The notes: a model not told the origin generated them from the letters alone. Positions 45,968-58,103 are shown, counted from the first letter of the stretch. The stretch: 64,000 nucleotides of DNA from Portulaca oleracea (GCA_029582165.1 CM055874.1:46871769-46935768), one strand, 5' to 3'. Made by a program: numbers and translations.

Positions 45968-46598
45968 CGGTTTTGCTAAACGTCGCCCTGGGGGCGATGG
46001 TTAAGAGAGAATCTAAATTATTTTTTTTATTTGTAAAACCCTATATAATCTAATATATGTGATAAAAGATTACCTTTTTAATAAAATATACCTTATTATT
46101 TAATCAAATCTAGATAAATCTTATCATTACTTTATTAGCATTTTCTAATTATTTTCAATCTCGTAACCTATATCTTCCTTGATCCTATCAAGTTTTTTGT
46201 CTGATATTTACAAAGCGGAAGAGCATGGCAACTTTTATTTAATAAAAGAGTAAGTTAGTTAATTAATCAGTAATTATTTATCTCCAGCATTAATCGTACG
46301 TACTTGTGTTTCATGGGGTTGATTATAAGTATTACAGACGGTATTGTCTGAAATTAAAGGTGAATTTTGGGAAGGAAGAAAGGAGATTTTTTTTGAGGGA
46401 AATTTTTTGAAGGAAGAAAGGGAAATTGCTAATAAGGTAATGATAAGATTTATGTAGATTTGATTAGATAATAAGGTATATTTTATTAAAAAGATAATCT
46501 TTTATCACATATATTAGATTATATAGGGTTTTACAATTAAAAAAATAATTTAGATTATCTCTTAACCATCGCCCCCAGGGCGACGTTTAGCAAAACCG
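45968..46598. mobile_element. Mutator-like MITE with about 195-bp TIRs
   Basis: CGGTTTTGCTAAACGTCGCC at the left mirrors GGCGACGTTTAGCAAAACCG at the right, and both arms run about 195 bp (TAGATTATATAGGGTTTTAC and so on). The flanks TAGAATAAT (45959-45967) and TTAAATAAT (46599-46607) agree at 7 of 9 positions. The centre shows no transposase. Confidence 0.78.
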
Positions 46599-46964
46599 TT
46601 AAATAATAATGTATAAACCTAAACTAAATTGAGATTTGATTTTTGGTAGAAAATAAGGGGGCATCTATTTGAATATTATACGTGTAGAAATATATTACTT
46701 TCGATTACTATTTAAATTTTTGTCTAGAATAAATTTTAGGTGAGACTATTAGAATGACTTTTATAAAAAGACAGACTGTTTTATGAATCAATTTTTAAAA
46801 ATTTGATAGGATTATTGTACAATTAAAAACTCACATAAAATTTACAAATTATTTTAGTGTTTAACCAACCCTTAAATGGTACGTCCAAAATATGATTACA
46901 GTGATATGTGATGTTTCTTAAATCTCCCAAATTTCTACTCCAAAGTAGCTAGGATATTGTTACA

Positions 46965-47548
46965 TAGGGCTAGCAATGAGCCAAGCCGGCTCGTGAGCCC
47001 TCGCGAGTCAACTCGGCGGGAAGCTCGACAAGCTCGGCTTGCAATAAGCTCGAGGCGGCTCGGGCTCGAGCTCGTCACATAAACAAGCCAAGCCGAGCCC
47101 AAGGAAGCTCGGCTCGTGAAGCTCGTAAGGTTCGTGAAAATGGAAAATTGGACGAAATATGTTCTGTTTGATAATACAATTTCTAAAATAAAATTACCTT
47201 ATTCACATGAATTGAAACTTGTGCTTTTGATACATTTTTTTTTATACAATCATAAATTATTTTCATTATCGTTAAAAGATTACTTTATTTTATATCCTAT
47301 AATTGTTATTTTGAATTAATTAATTTTCAATCTTATATTGTTATAAGCGCTTTTCTTTTTACTATTTTCTATTTTAAAAGAGTCACTCTTTATTATCACT
47401 TTATAGGCCAACAAAATGACTAACAATGAACAAATATGGTCTCATTAAAGCTCGCGAGCCTTGGCGAGTCAAGCCGCGAGCCTAACTTTTCATGCTCGTC
47501 AAGCTCGCGAGCCAAGCTCGGGCTCGGCTCGACTTATTGCCAGCCCTA
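46965..47548. mobile_element. hAT-like MITE, TAGGGCTGGCAAT ends, AGCTCG-rich
   Basis: Ends TAGGGCTAGCAAT and ATTGCCAGCCCTA are inverted. Flanks TTGTTACA (46957-46964) and CTGTTACA (47549-47556) give an 8-bp duplication with one mismatch. Both arms are filled with GCTCGGCTCG and GCGAGCC words around an AT-rich centre, a layout shared by the other hAT MITEs here. Confidence 0.85.
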
Positions 47549-47871
47549 CTGTTACATATATCCTCTTAGGTCTTGATTGGGACATAAAGATGAATAGTTA
47601 GTTAGCCACTACTAGAGATCCTTTGTCGGTGTCGGGCAGTGTAAACTCATTGCCAAACATTGAAATTTACCACTAATTTGTACTATAAATATGAACAATA
47701 TTTCAGTGGAACAACCTTCTTCGTGCCAGCTCCTAGTGAAACAACTTTAAAAAATACTGTATTCAAGTGTCACATCATTATTTTCATTACCAAGATCAAT
47801 AATGTCGATAATAAAAGTTGCAGTCTTCTTTCCCCTGGATTTTGGTGAACAATCACTAGAAATATGGTTAA

Positions 47872-48054
47872 GGCTCCGTTTTTTTTACGTTGCGTTTGTG
47901 TTGCGTTGCAGTTCTTTTCAGATGCGTTGCGATTAGTTGCGGTATATAGCGGTAAGTTGCGGTGGAAATAGTAAAAAGGTAACGATAATTTGCGGTAGAT
48001 TGCGGTAGGTTGCGGTAACTTGTCAGTTGCATTAACGCACAAAAGAACGGTGCC
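47872..48054. mobile_element. Tourist-like MITE, GGCACCGTTCTTTTG family (copy 2)
   Basis: Left end GGCTCCGTTTTTTTTACG and right end CGCACAAAAGAACGGTGCC are inverted; the flanks are TAA on both sides, the 3-bp duplication expected for PIF/Harbinger-type MITEs. The body has tandem TTGCGGTA words. Confidence 0.85.
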
Positions 48055-49123
48055 TAAATAAGTGTCTATAAAGATGTTCTTCAAAAGCATGAGAGAGATA
48101 AGTTTGAAAACTAGAACGATGAAATGAAGTTATTTAATAAGAATGTTTATTTATATGAGTAGTAGTCCGAGCTAATTGCTAAATTATGGAACTACCTCAT
48201 TCAAAAATTTAAGATAATGGTTAAAGGTCTAATAATTATTTTATAGTAGTCTAACATATTAACACACCCCTTCACATTAATACATCTTTTGTTTGGAATA
48301 TAGATGCTACAAAGACACCTTAATATTGTGTAAATAAACATGTTGCTAACTTCAATTCAGCCAATCAACTTCAAGCAATTAGTGCAATGTATTAGTACCC
48401 CTTGTGTCCTTACTATTTAAGGTAAATTACATTAAGAGGGTGTTTGGCTATCAATTTTTTGATATAGTTTTTAATTTTTTTTTTTTGGATACATGGTAAC
48501 TTTTTTTATCAAAGTGTTTGATAAGTTGCTTTTTATCTAAGTTTTCAAGATCCAATAAGCCAGTTTTCAAAAAATTATTTGAAGAAATTTTTTGAGTTAG
48601 CTTTTCACAAATAACTATTTTACCAAATACTTTTTCTACAATCAGTTAATTCAAATAGTTAAAATCAAATAGTTAATCTAAACACTTAACAACTACTAAT
48701 TGATTGCCAAATAAGGCCATAATATACATTCGGTATCCTATGGAGTTGCATTATTTGTAGCGTTGAGGATGTGTACAGGTAGGAGATGGATGATGGTTGA
48801 AAATTAGGACAGCCAACGCAGGATGCCCTAATACAAAGGTACACACACTGACACACACTCTGACTCAACAAGACAAAAGAATTTAAAGAAATCCGGACAT
48901 GTACACACCTACCTTTCAATTTTACATCAAATCTTAGGCCCATTCTTGGTTAAATTCCGATCATTCAATCAAATTGTTTGACATATGAATGAGGTAAAAC
49001 TCCAATTATTTCATTTGAAAAGACTTCAAACCAAACGCAACTAATATATTTCATCAATCTGAAACTGAAAGTAGCTAGCTAGGACCCTTTTGCCAACTTT
49101 TGTAGTATATTATGGATTGTTTG
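48055..49123. other. Intergenic DNA, possible MITE at 48436-48719
   Basis: GGGTGTTTGGCTATCAATT near 48438 mirrors AATTGATTGCCAAATAAGGCC ending 48719, but no target duplication is visible. No gene. Confidence 0.35.
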
Positions 49124-49719
49124 TGTTAGGATTATATTCAGATCTGTTGCCAGTTGTTAGTCACTTGTTAGGGTGTAAAATAGAACAATATATACAGCGA
49201 AAGGAATTTAGGATGATTATGGAAATCGAGGATAATAATAGAAAGACAAGATCAAAGATATATGAGTGAGATAGTAATTTTACGTGGAAACCCAAATCGG
49301 GAAAAACCCACGGGCCTAAACCAATATCCACTAGTAAAAAGGAGATATTACAAGAGGTGAAATTTAATATCTCGTACACTCTCACAACCTAGGGATGAGT
49401 AGGGTGAAAATGTGGAAATAACACCGTACCTCCCTCACGGGGAGTTTTGAAGGCTCTCACATCGGCTACGTCTGCCACATATCACAAGGTGAATAAAGAC
49501 CTCTATTTATAGGGGTAAAAAAATCCTATAGATCTGGCTAGACTTCCACTCCAAATACAATTAGGTTTTAGCTAGGATGCTATTACAATTAGGAATATCA
49601 CCTAAATATAATTAGGAAATAAAATAATTTCCTAATAGCAACCAATAACTTGGAGTTCAAACTGGTTTAGGAAACTTACCAAATAATGAGTCCAGAGAAT
49701 TTGGGCCATTAACCCAACA
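49124..49719 (-). mobile_element. Solo copia-type LTR with perfect target duplication
   Basis: On the plus strand it starts TGTTAGGATTATATTC and ends TTAACCCAACA. The flanks are GTTTG at 49119-49123 and 49720-49724. On the minus strand it contains CCTATAAATAGAGG (about 49500-49515), giving the orientation. No internal region is left, so it arose by recombination between the two LTRs of a former element. Confidence 0.88.
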
Positions 49720-50547
49720 GTTTGTTATTTTCAATTTACTATAGCTTATATCTATCTAGTCAATGTTGATAAGTGGTAGTCAATCTAGATGAATAATATA
49801 AGTATTGATGAGTACTTATTAATTTAATTATAAAAAATAGATGGTATTTCCAGGAGTATAATCCATACTCATATTATTCAATTCGTTAGATTACTCTCCT
49901 ATAGTCTCAGAATGATTCACAATTAACATTGATAATTATTGATCCATACTCATATTATTCAATTAGTTGGATTATACTCCTTGGAATATCATGCTCCTAT
50001 AGTCTTGAAATGAGTTTTATGAGTATACATTTATAATTTTATGAGCATGTATGTATAAATTTATAAGCATATAATTTTTCGCTCTTTGATCATATACATG
50101 CATGTTTACAATTTGAGTTCAAAATTTATACGTAACCATACATATATAACTTTATGAGTTTACAATTTTTATTTTCTGAACATGTGTATACTTGTTAATG
50201 TTATGAGCGAGTATACTCATAAATTTATATATATGTACTCATAAAGTTATGAATACATGTTCATAAAATTATGCACTGAGAATACAGGAACATGGTACTC
50301 CCAAGAGTAGGATCCGAGTTCAGTGTTAATTAGAGTCGAAGCATATGAGTTTTTGGTAAGAGTTGAGTGATAATAACTATTTATGGTAGTTGCCCAAGAC
50401 CTTGTAGCTCAAGCAACATGAGAGAAGTGAGTTTATCCTCTCCGTTAAGGATTGAATTCTAGTAGCCACAGTTTTAAGGTGGGATTTCTTGGTACTCCTA
50501 AAGGTTTTTTGTGAGCCTTATGCTAAGCTTTAGGCCTAGTTTAATTT
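49720..50547. other. AT-rich intergenic DNA, no recognised gene
   Basis: Several ATACTCATATTATTCAATT and TTTATGAGTATA words recur between 49855 and 50290 in both orientations. No coding sequence is supported. Confidence 0.5.
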
Positions 50548-50819
50548 TGTAACACCCCGGATATATGGTTAAAATGTGTCTTAAAGGGATTGAAATAACA
50601 ACTTATATCACCAAGGTGTACCTTTTTTTATGGTAGTTCATCCGTTGGAAACTCAGTTAAGCGTGTTTGGATGAGAGTAGTTTCCGCCGCAAAGTTTTCC
50701 AGAGGCGGCGTGGCGACGATGACGCTGGAAAAGCTCGCGTGGTGGTTTGTAGGGCCAGTCAGCGATCCTTGAAGCAGTCATCGGTAATATCCGCGGTCGA
50801 GAGAGGCTGGGGCGTTACA
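50548..50819 (+). mobile_element. Cassandra TRIM solo LTR with 5S rRNA-like segment (copy 1)
   Basis: It starts TGTAACACCCCGG and ends GGGGCGTTACA, the ends of Cassandra LTRs. At about 50639-50680 the text CATCCGTTGGAAACTCAGTT, then AAGCGTGTTTGGATGAGAGT, matches the middle of plant 5S rRNA (CATC..GAACTC..GTTAAGCGTGCTTGGGCGAGAGTAG), which contains the RNA polymerase III internal promoter. Cassandra is known to carry this in its LTR. No second LTR of the same copy is adjacent. Confidence 0.85.
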
Positions 50820-52862
50820 ATTGTTACCTTCCCTTCTCGTGTCTGCTATATGTCTTACTAGGTTTACGCCTTATAAGGGGGCACGGTAGATGAGAAACGT
50901 ACCATTATAAGCAAAAATAAAAATAAAAAAGCATTTATAGTAAGTTGTAGAAAGTAAATCTTAACTACTGTTGGATTTCATTCAATTCCATTTATTAATA
51001 TTAGTTCAATATTTTTTTAACTAACTAGTGAAATAGTTGAATATGGTGGCAACCTTCTTAGATTTTAGTTGAAGTAATAAATAGTTCGAGACCTAAATAC
51101 CAACTTACTTGCCGGGACGAATATTAACACACATAGACGATACTATATATGTGGTGTGTTTGTTGACAACAAAAGGACGTACAAAGACATGATAGATAGG
51201 GAGAGGACATCATCATTTTTTCGAAGGACCACTTCTGAATGAAAACTCAAAGACATGCTATAGAATTTAAGGAAGATTGTCCCACAACCCTATAAAGTTG
51301 CTAACGAGGTTGACACATTATTTATAATGCTTCCCTTCTTTTTAGATGCTAACTTACGCCTTAGCTGAGGTTGCTACAACATCAACATCATTCTTTATAA
51401 CCCCAAACACCCCTTTAAATTTTGCCTTGTTCATTGTCAATTTCTTGTGTAAGTTTGTTAAGTTTGGCTTGCATTGATTCATTCAATAAATGCCACCAAA
51501 TTTATAGACTCGTTCCCATGTTGTTGTTGGATCCATTTATGGGTCCATCTTGGGTGACTAATTCTTACTGTAATTTTTGTTGTCTTTGTATATTGAGTAT
51601 CTACAACAATAACAACAATAATCTCCAATATAGTCATGGTATATAATGTGAGGTCTTGAAGATGTAGACATACACGGAAGTGTATGAATATCTTGATTCT
51701 CTCTCTCACATTAATTTTTGTGTGAATCTCAATACTGAAGAGGAGTTAGCATAAGTAAAGGTTTGATATATTCTAATGAGGAACAAAGCTTGGACCCTAC
51801 GGGAAAAGGGAAAAGAAAAACTTTGTTTTGCGTTGTGCTCTGGAAGCCTATGTCTGAATTTTGAGTGTTATACATATTGTTTGCTTAACTTGTTCACATT
51901 TATCACGTATGCTCAAATAGAAACATGCATGGAAATTTAGGATTAGGTCTCTTTTACTCTTAGATAGTGAAGAAAAGTTAGAATGAGTGATTGGAATGAG
52001 GCTTGATCCATTGAGATAGAACTTTCAGTCTTTATGCAAGACACTTAGAAATAGAAACTTTGTGAATTAGATAAGAAACTTTGAAATAAAAAACCTAGTG
52101 GATCATTTTATTTACCCTTATTTTAAAATTAAAATATGTTTGAACCTAGATGTGGTATTCATTTTATGATGGATTCCTCTCAAGTAGAAATATCTTAAAG
52201 TTGTACTCCTACTACACAATTTCCTCTTCTCAAGTCAAAATAATTGGGTTTACCATTGCTGGATCAATTCGCATTGGTAGTGATGACCATTATTGAATTA
52301 AGGTCACTCTCAAGTCAAAATAATTGGGTTTCCCAATGCTTACTTCTTCATGACTCGTCTTAGGACTTGTTATTTTCATATTCTCTTTTCATAATAAACT
52401 TGGATAATTAAGTTCCATTGAAAAAAATTCAATCAATAAATTTACATAATTTCAGTTCAAATTAAGTTCAGTTAAAATAAGCTGAAAAGAAGGTTAACCT
52501 TCATCTTTTAAGGGAAAAAGAATAAAACAAAAATTACGATAAAAATTGATCTATATAGAAATTGAAACGAAATTTGCAATACCAAAACACAAAGACTTTC
52601 CTCATCATACCCAAAAAAAATGTCGGTTTTGTTGATCAATCATACACATACATACATACCTACTAGGAAGGACCACAAACATGTAAGACACAAGTTTTGG
52701 CAAGACAAAAGCAAAGCAATGGTGACACATCTTACCATTCAAGTCCACACACTATCCTCATCTATTTAAGTCTTTGGACTATCATGAACCACTACACTAC
52801 AGATTGTGACTGATGGTATCATATGTATCCATCAATTTGGAATTGATCACCCACACATTTAC
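50820..52862. other. Intergenic DNA between the two Cassandra LTRs
   Basis: No gene is recognised. A block CAAGTCAAAATAATTGGGTTT occurs twice near 52230 and 52312. Confidence 0.5.
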
Positions 52863-53145
52863 TGTAACACATCGGGTATATGGTTAAGTGTAGTTTAAAG
52901 GAATTGAAAAGACTATTTATATCATCAAGGTACACATTCTTTTAAGATAAATTTCATCCGTCAAGACTCGCCGATTAAGCGTCTTGGTGGGAGTAATCTG
53001 AATGGATGACTCTCCTAAAGAATTTTTCCGCGCGTGTGAACGCGACGAAACACGTCTTGGAACGACATGATCTTTGTGGGGATAACAAGAATCCTTTAAG
53101 TGGTTATTGGTAATGTCCAAACCTGGGAGGGGCTGGGGCGTTACA
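52863..53145 (+). mobile_element. Cassandra TRIM solo LTR with 5S rRNA-like segment (copy 2)
   Basis: It starts TGTAACACATCGG and ends GGGGCGTTACA. The 5S-like part at about 52947-53022 reads CATCCGTCAAGACTCGCC, ATTAAGCGTCTTGGTGGGAG and then AATGGATGACTCTCCT, so it also keeps the segment corresponding to GGATGGGTGACCTCCT of 5S rRNA that copy 1 has largely lost. Confidence 0.82.
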
Positions 53146-53729
53146 GTTGAAAACCTCAAAACCCCTTTCTCCAACTAGATATCATATCATGTTTTAGGGA
53201 AATGATGAGGCTTTCCATGTTTATCTAAACACTACCTAACCAAACTGTAACATCCATCCTAATTACTAACTGATGGGGATTGATCGAGCAATCAAAGACC
53301 CAACAATCGTTCGCTTGGACCACGTACTGAGTGTGTCAAGAAATTGTAGTCACACCAGAAGATCTTAAATTGAAGATTTATTCAAGTTGGTTAATGCTGA
53401 AAGGAGATTATGACTTTTAAACAACCCGTAACAAGGATGTACGTCGAAGTATCCATATCAAGATCAGTATTAATCAGCTTCAACATCACACTTTACGTAT
53501 TGGTTTTGGAAATTGGCATAAATATGGTTTCAGACGAAGAGAATTTTGCTTATGGCAAAGATTGCTTTTGAACAAGAATACTAAGTGAGGAAGAAAATGA
53601 AACCAGTAAAAATTTGTTCTCAGTTTGGTCCTTTAAAATAAGATTGAAAGAAAAATTATTGATTAGGCCCAATTTTTGGGTTCTAAGGCCACAAGGTCCT
53701 TGTATGTGACCCTTTTCAGCCCATTCAGC

Positions 53730-54125
53730 TAGCGGTGGCAAAAAATCGAGTTCGGGTCAAACCGGGTTCACACAATTCGGACATTCGGACAAAATCCCCA
53801 AATCCGAACCTTTTTTTGGGTGTCCGAACCCGAATTGTCCGGATTTGTCCGAATATAACCAACCCGAATTTACACTAAATATATACATAATTCCAATATT
53901 TTGTTCGAATTCTAGTGTTTGGACACTGTCCGAATTTGTCCGAACCCGAATTTGACACAAAATCGGGCGTCCGAATTTCTTCTCCCAAACCCGAACCCGA
54001 CCCGATTTTAGAATCGGACATGACTAAATTGTCCGAATTTAAAATTCGGACAAAAAAATTGATGACCAAACCCGGTTTTATTCGGGTCAGACAAATACGG
54101 GTCGGACGAATTTTTGCCAGTGCTA
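53730..54125. mobile_element. hAT-like MITE, TAGCGCTGGCAAAA family (copy 2)
   Basis: Ends TAGCGGTGGCAAAAAATCG and TTTTTGCCAGTGCTA are inverted. Flanks CATTCAGC (53722-53729) and CATTCTGC (54126-54133) give an 8-bp duplication with one mismatch. The body consists of TGTCCGAACCCGAATT-type words, as in 32194-32478. Confidence 0.82.
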
Positions 54126-54200
54126 CATTCTGCTCTGAATAACAAAGAAAAACAAATTTTTTAAAAAAATGGCTTAGGTTTCTTTACTTGGTTTTTTAAA

Positions 54201-54573
54201 AGGAAAATTGGAAAAAAAAATAGTCCATATTTTGGAAGTATTGGAAAAATAAAACTGAGCTTATAATTTTGTTGTGGGTGAGTTGAACTTTGACCCTCAT
54301 TATTTTTTAGGTTCACCACTTACTTTAACTCTTCGGAAAAAATGACATGGCGATAGCGATATTACATATGGAGCATAGTTTTAACTTTTTTAACGTGCAA
54401 AAAAGTTCAATATGTAATAATGTCACCGTCGCACCACTTTTCCAACAAGTTCAACTAGGTGATGGATACTAAAATTAATAGGATCAAAGTTTAGCTCGTT
54501 CATAACAAAGTTATTAATTCAAGTTATATTTTTTCTAATGCCCCAAACTATAGATTATTTTATCCAATTTTCC
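54201..54573. mobile_element. MITE with about 95-bp TIRs, AGGAAAATTGGA ends
   Basis: AGGAAAATTGGAAAAAAAAAT at the left mirrors TTTATCCAATTTTCCT at the right, and the arms extend to GAACTTTGACCC and GGATCAAAGTTTAGCTC. The centre again holds inverted words (TTACATATGGAGC, ATATGTAATAATG). The target duplication is not clear. Confidence 0.6.
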
Positions 54574-55560
54574 TTTCAAAAAGTGAACGACGAAGAATTA
54601 GGAATTAGGCTGAATTTGTGACCAACATATTTTTCTCCAAATTTGAGAGGAAAGTGATGGGAAAATATGACGGGCTAGCTCAAGTGTTAGAATTTGAAAA
54701 AGGAGAAAGTCAAGGGAGATATTAGGGGAGATAATGGAACTTTTGTACTAGATTAGTGAAGAGAAATAAAAACTTTTATTCTTTCTTGGGCCACCATCTT
54801 TGGGCCTCATTTCATTTTTTTTTTCATTTGTTTTGGTTGGTTAGTCATATTATATGATTTTTTTTTTTTTTGCCAATGGAGATAACACAACAAACAAACA
54901 TACAACATTGCAAGTTAGTAGCAACAACTAAGTTCTCGTTTATATGTCGGGATGGCACACCTAGCCACGCCTTGACATTCTCGTGGCGGCTTCCAGACTA
55001 CTCTCAGGTCACCCTGAGTTGAGATGTTTTTCAATTGAACATAAGTTGCCCAGGTAAACTTTCTTCCTGAAGCTTTCTCTTGATACTTGCAAAACAACCC
55101 TCTTGATACCTATAAGTGAATAGCCTACCGCCTACCCTTACATACTCGAAGGTGCCTCCTAGGTTTGTTGTTTCTTCCTTGAGAAGTTGCAAACTTACAG
55201 AGACCGTCCCTTTGTTGTGAATCTATGATTGGTGGGGTGCTTGTACAAACTGATCTTGCACCTCTGATACATGATCCACTGACTGGCTAACTGTATCTCC
55301 CGTTATGTTAGATTTTAATCCCAGAGACATTGAGTGGACTTTATCCACTATCATGTCCTTCACACTTTTGCAACTATTGGCTATAACTCTCACCATCATA
55401 AAACTCATACTCCTTGGGTCATAGAATGTCACAATTTTCTTTTGCAGAACGTCAGAACCTCCTCGTAAGTGTTATTTGAGATGGACAAAGTATCCGCCCG
55501 GACTCTTTTTTCAAAAAAAAAAAAAATTGAAAAGATTTAGCATCTACTTGTCCGTTCTAA
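54574..55560. other. Unidentified region, weak minus-strand open frames
   Basis: Two minus-strand open stretches (55432-55223, including TVSQSVDHVSEVQDQFVQAP, and 55097-54915, including GRKFTWATYVQLKNISTQGD and LRVVWKPP) read like protein text but match nothing I know. They may be remnants of a transposon or gene. Confidence 0.3.
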
Positions 55561-55599
55561 CTGGATTGAAAGCCTGAGATTGTGTAGAACTTGGGTTAG

Positions 55600-55860
55600 C
55601 CCTATACTCCCCGCGTAGTTGAAGCGTATCAGGATGGGCCCGCGAAATCCAAATTTTCAAAAAATCCAAATTTTCAAAAACTCGCCTCCCCAAGGCTCAA
55701 AAGGAATAGACGGGTCAAGAACGGGCGTGGGAAGGACTTCAAGTAGGATCTCAAACCAAGGGATGGAGCTTGGAGTCCTTGACGGGGCCATTCTCGAGCT
55801 CCTAATACTATCGAGGCTTCATCCACGTAAATTAGGCAACGAAGTCACGTTTGACTTCCT
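55600..55860 (+). repeat. Fragment related to the internal region of the 58.5-62.1-kb LTR element
   Basis: GAAGCGTATCAGGATGGGCC, AATCCAAATTTTCAAAAACTC, AAGGAATAGACGGGTCAAG and GAGGCTTCATCCACG correspond in order to 60915-61110 (GAAGCGTATTGGAATAGGGC and so on). It is a second, diverged partial copy. Confidence 0.65.
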
Positions 55861-56826
55861 TTTGAGCTCCAAACATGGGCGAATCTACATGTACACCAAG
55901 GGTGTCCATGTACGACCTTAACTTCAAAAAATTTGGAAGAAAATAATTTCAAAGGAATTTGATATTAATAGTATGATTGGTTACCCTATATAATAGGCCA
56001 ATAAATCATGGACACCTCTCCAATTTAGAAGGTACCCCTTAATTTCAATTTTTCCATAAAAAATATAGTGATAGGTTAAATAGTTTAAAGGCTAAATATT
56101 TTTGTTTTTGTATGCAACTCTATTTTCTAAATCAAGGGTTTGTCAACCTTGTGTGTAACGTAAGTTCATAAAGTTAATTTTTTGTAAATTTCTGTTAGTT
56201 TGAGTAAGGGGTGAATTTGGATAAATTTAATAAAGGTAGGTATTGATAAAAATTTAGACAAGTTTGGTTATATGTAGATTAATATATGTAATTTTCACAT
56301 ACTCACAACATACACTAATTGATAGATCGGAAGTCTTGTTTTTTAAAAGTCTTGACATTAAAAGAATGTCATCTTATATTCAAAGAAGAAAACTTTGAAT
56401 AATGTCTATGATGTTAATGACAAAGGGCGATTCAAAAGGGCAAACTAATTAGGGAAAAAAGAGTCATTTTAATATGGGGAACTTAAATTCATGTTAACTA
56501 TGAGTATTATTCTAGCTTTTAAAAGTTAATATTGTTATTTATGTAAAATTATGGACGATTTACAATATTTGCTTGATGTTTGTCATTCTTAGAGTCTTGT
56601 ACTCATTCAAATTTAGACAAAAATTTGGTTCTTTAATTGAATCTACCCTGAATTCTTACAAGATATTATGATATTTATTTTTGAATTTACCTTTTAAATT
56701 AACTTTTTAAGCTAGTTTGACGCTATTGTTTCCTTTTTTAATTTGGTATTTTTTCTTTTTTTTTGGGTCTAACTTATTAATTTTGTCAACCAATCGAAAA
56801 CAAATCAAATAATTGTGAATATATAA
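55861..56826. other. AT-rich intergenic DNA, no recognised gene
   Basis: No coding sequence or repeat structure that I can support. Confidence 0.5.
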
Positions 56827-56835
56827 TTAAATGAT

Positions 56836-56976
56836 GGGAAATTGGATTTTAATAATACAAACTTTTAGCGTATTAGTGAATAATGCTGTGGCGAGTTAAG
56901 TTAACTAGCTGGCGACAGATAACGTGGCGGCGGAGAGATGTCACAATCAGCTTTATTTTGTCCACATCAGTCTCTT

Positions 56977-57010
<34 letters not shown>

Positions 57011-57973
57011 TCCTCTTTGTCATTCCCCCATTCTTTTTCCAGCTCCCCTTCTTCTTCTTCTTGTCGACCATTACGACAACCCTTCAACGTGGGTTTCTTT
57101 GATAAGGAAGACCCGGATGTGGGAACGGGTCTGGTCGGAGCTCCGGCTAGTGGGGATGTCATGAAGCTCCAAATTAAGGTTTGTGAAAAGACCAGTAAAA
57201 TTGCCGATGCTCATTTCAAGACCTTCGGTTGTGGTTCCGCCATCGCTTCTTCTTTTGTTGGTAAACATTTTGAATTTATTGAGATTTTGTGTTTTATGAT
57301 GATGGTTTTATTTATTTCCGGTTTGATTATGTTGTTTGAGATGTTAGTTATGAAGGTTTCATTTATTATGTTGGTCGTTCGAGTATTTTGGTGGATTTTT
57401 TTATGTTTGGTTGATTAGATGGATGGGTAGTTGTCATTTGTCAACATGAGGTTTGGTGGAACTTGGAATTGCTAATTAATCTAAGAAATGTTTTGCTTCT
57501 TGTGGCTCAATTGTTTGCTGGCTTGTTTAGTGAGGAGTAGTATCTGGTGTTTTCTCATATTGATGTCATTGGGTGTCAATTGACTAGTTAGTAAAATATG
57601 TAGCGGACGGACCTCATTTGTCATTAGACGGTATGGTTGTTCTTGTTCATTGGATTTAAAGATGTTTTCTTATTCAGATTCAACTTGAGCCATTGCCAAT
57701 GGGAAAGGGGAGCTGGAAAAAGAATGGGGAATGACGAAGAGGAAGTGAGAGAGAGAGGAGAGAGAATGAGGCCGATGTGGACAAAATAAAGCTGACTGGG
57801 ACATCCCTCCACCACCACATCATCTTGCCACCAAGTTATGTTCAACTTAACTCGGTGGCGTACTATTCAGACTAACATGGGCTAAAAGTTCGTATTAATT
57901 AGAATCAAATCAAAAATTCATATTATTTAATCTACTATGGCCAAAAGTTTGTATTATTAGAATCATATTTCCC
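56836..57973. mobile_element. Pack-MULE-like element with captured ISU gene fragment
   Basis: The arms 56836-57060 and 57690-57973 are inverted copies: GGGAAATTGGATTTTAATAAT at the left mirrors the right end ATTATTAGAATCATATTTCCC. Further in, CAGCTTTATTTTGTCCACATC and CATTCTTTTTCCAGCTCCCC are shared. The flanks TTAAATGAT (56827-56835) and TTAAATAAT (57974-57982) agree at 8 of 9 bases, the Mutator signature. The right arm has a duplicated outer segment. Between the arms lies part of a gene for an ISU-type scaffold protein with its following intron start. Capture of host gene pieces between Mutator TIRs defines Pack-MULEs. No transposase is present. Confidence 0.85.
57063..57260 (+). pseudogene. 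Captured fragment of an ISU1-type Fe-S cluster scaffold gene
   Basis: The text VDHYDNP, then (after a one-base loss) NVGFFDKEDPDVGTGLVGAP, SGDVMKLQIKV, IADAHFKTFGCGSAIASS matches the mitochondrial IscU/ISU scaffold on which iron-sulfur clusters are assembled. The fragment ends at TTTGTTG|GTAAAC, a splice donor with intron-like DNA behind it, so genomic DNA rather than mRNA was captured. The first conserved ligand cysteine (normally A-C-G-D) is serine here; the second, in FGCGSA, is kept. The N-terminal targeting part and the C-terminal exon with the third cysteine are absent. A plus-strand ATG at 56883 in the left arm opens a 93-codon frame that reaches VDHYDNP before going out of frame. Confidence 0.85.
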
Positions 57974-58103
57974 TTAAATAATACTACTCCTCGTTAGACA
58001 CCCTTAATAAAATTGTCCACATCTGCCACTGACTCCAAACATTCAAGAACATATCACAAGGGTATTTTGGGTATTTTCATACCAACGAGGGACCACCTGG
58101 GGT

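Noticed and set aside
47605..47860. A possible CACTA transposon end (CACTACTAGAGATCC with TTTGTCGGTGTCGGGC)
   Set aside because: No matching inverted end or 3-bp duplication found within the window; kept out of the features.
50548..53145. The two Cassandra LTRs as a pair of one element
   Set aside because: Cassandra elements are well under 1 kb; the 2-kb DNA between is unrelated, and the flanks do not match.
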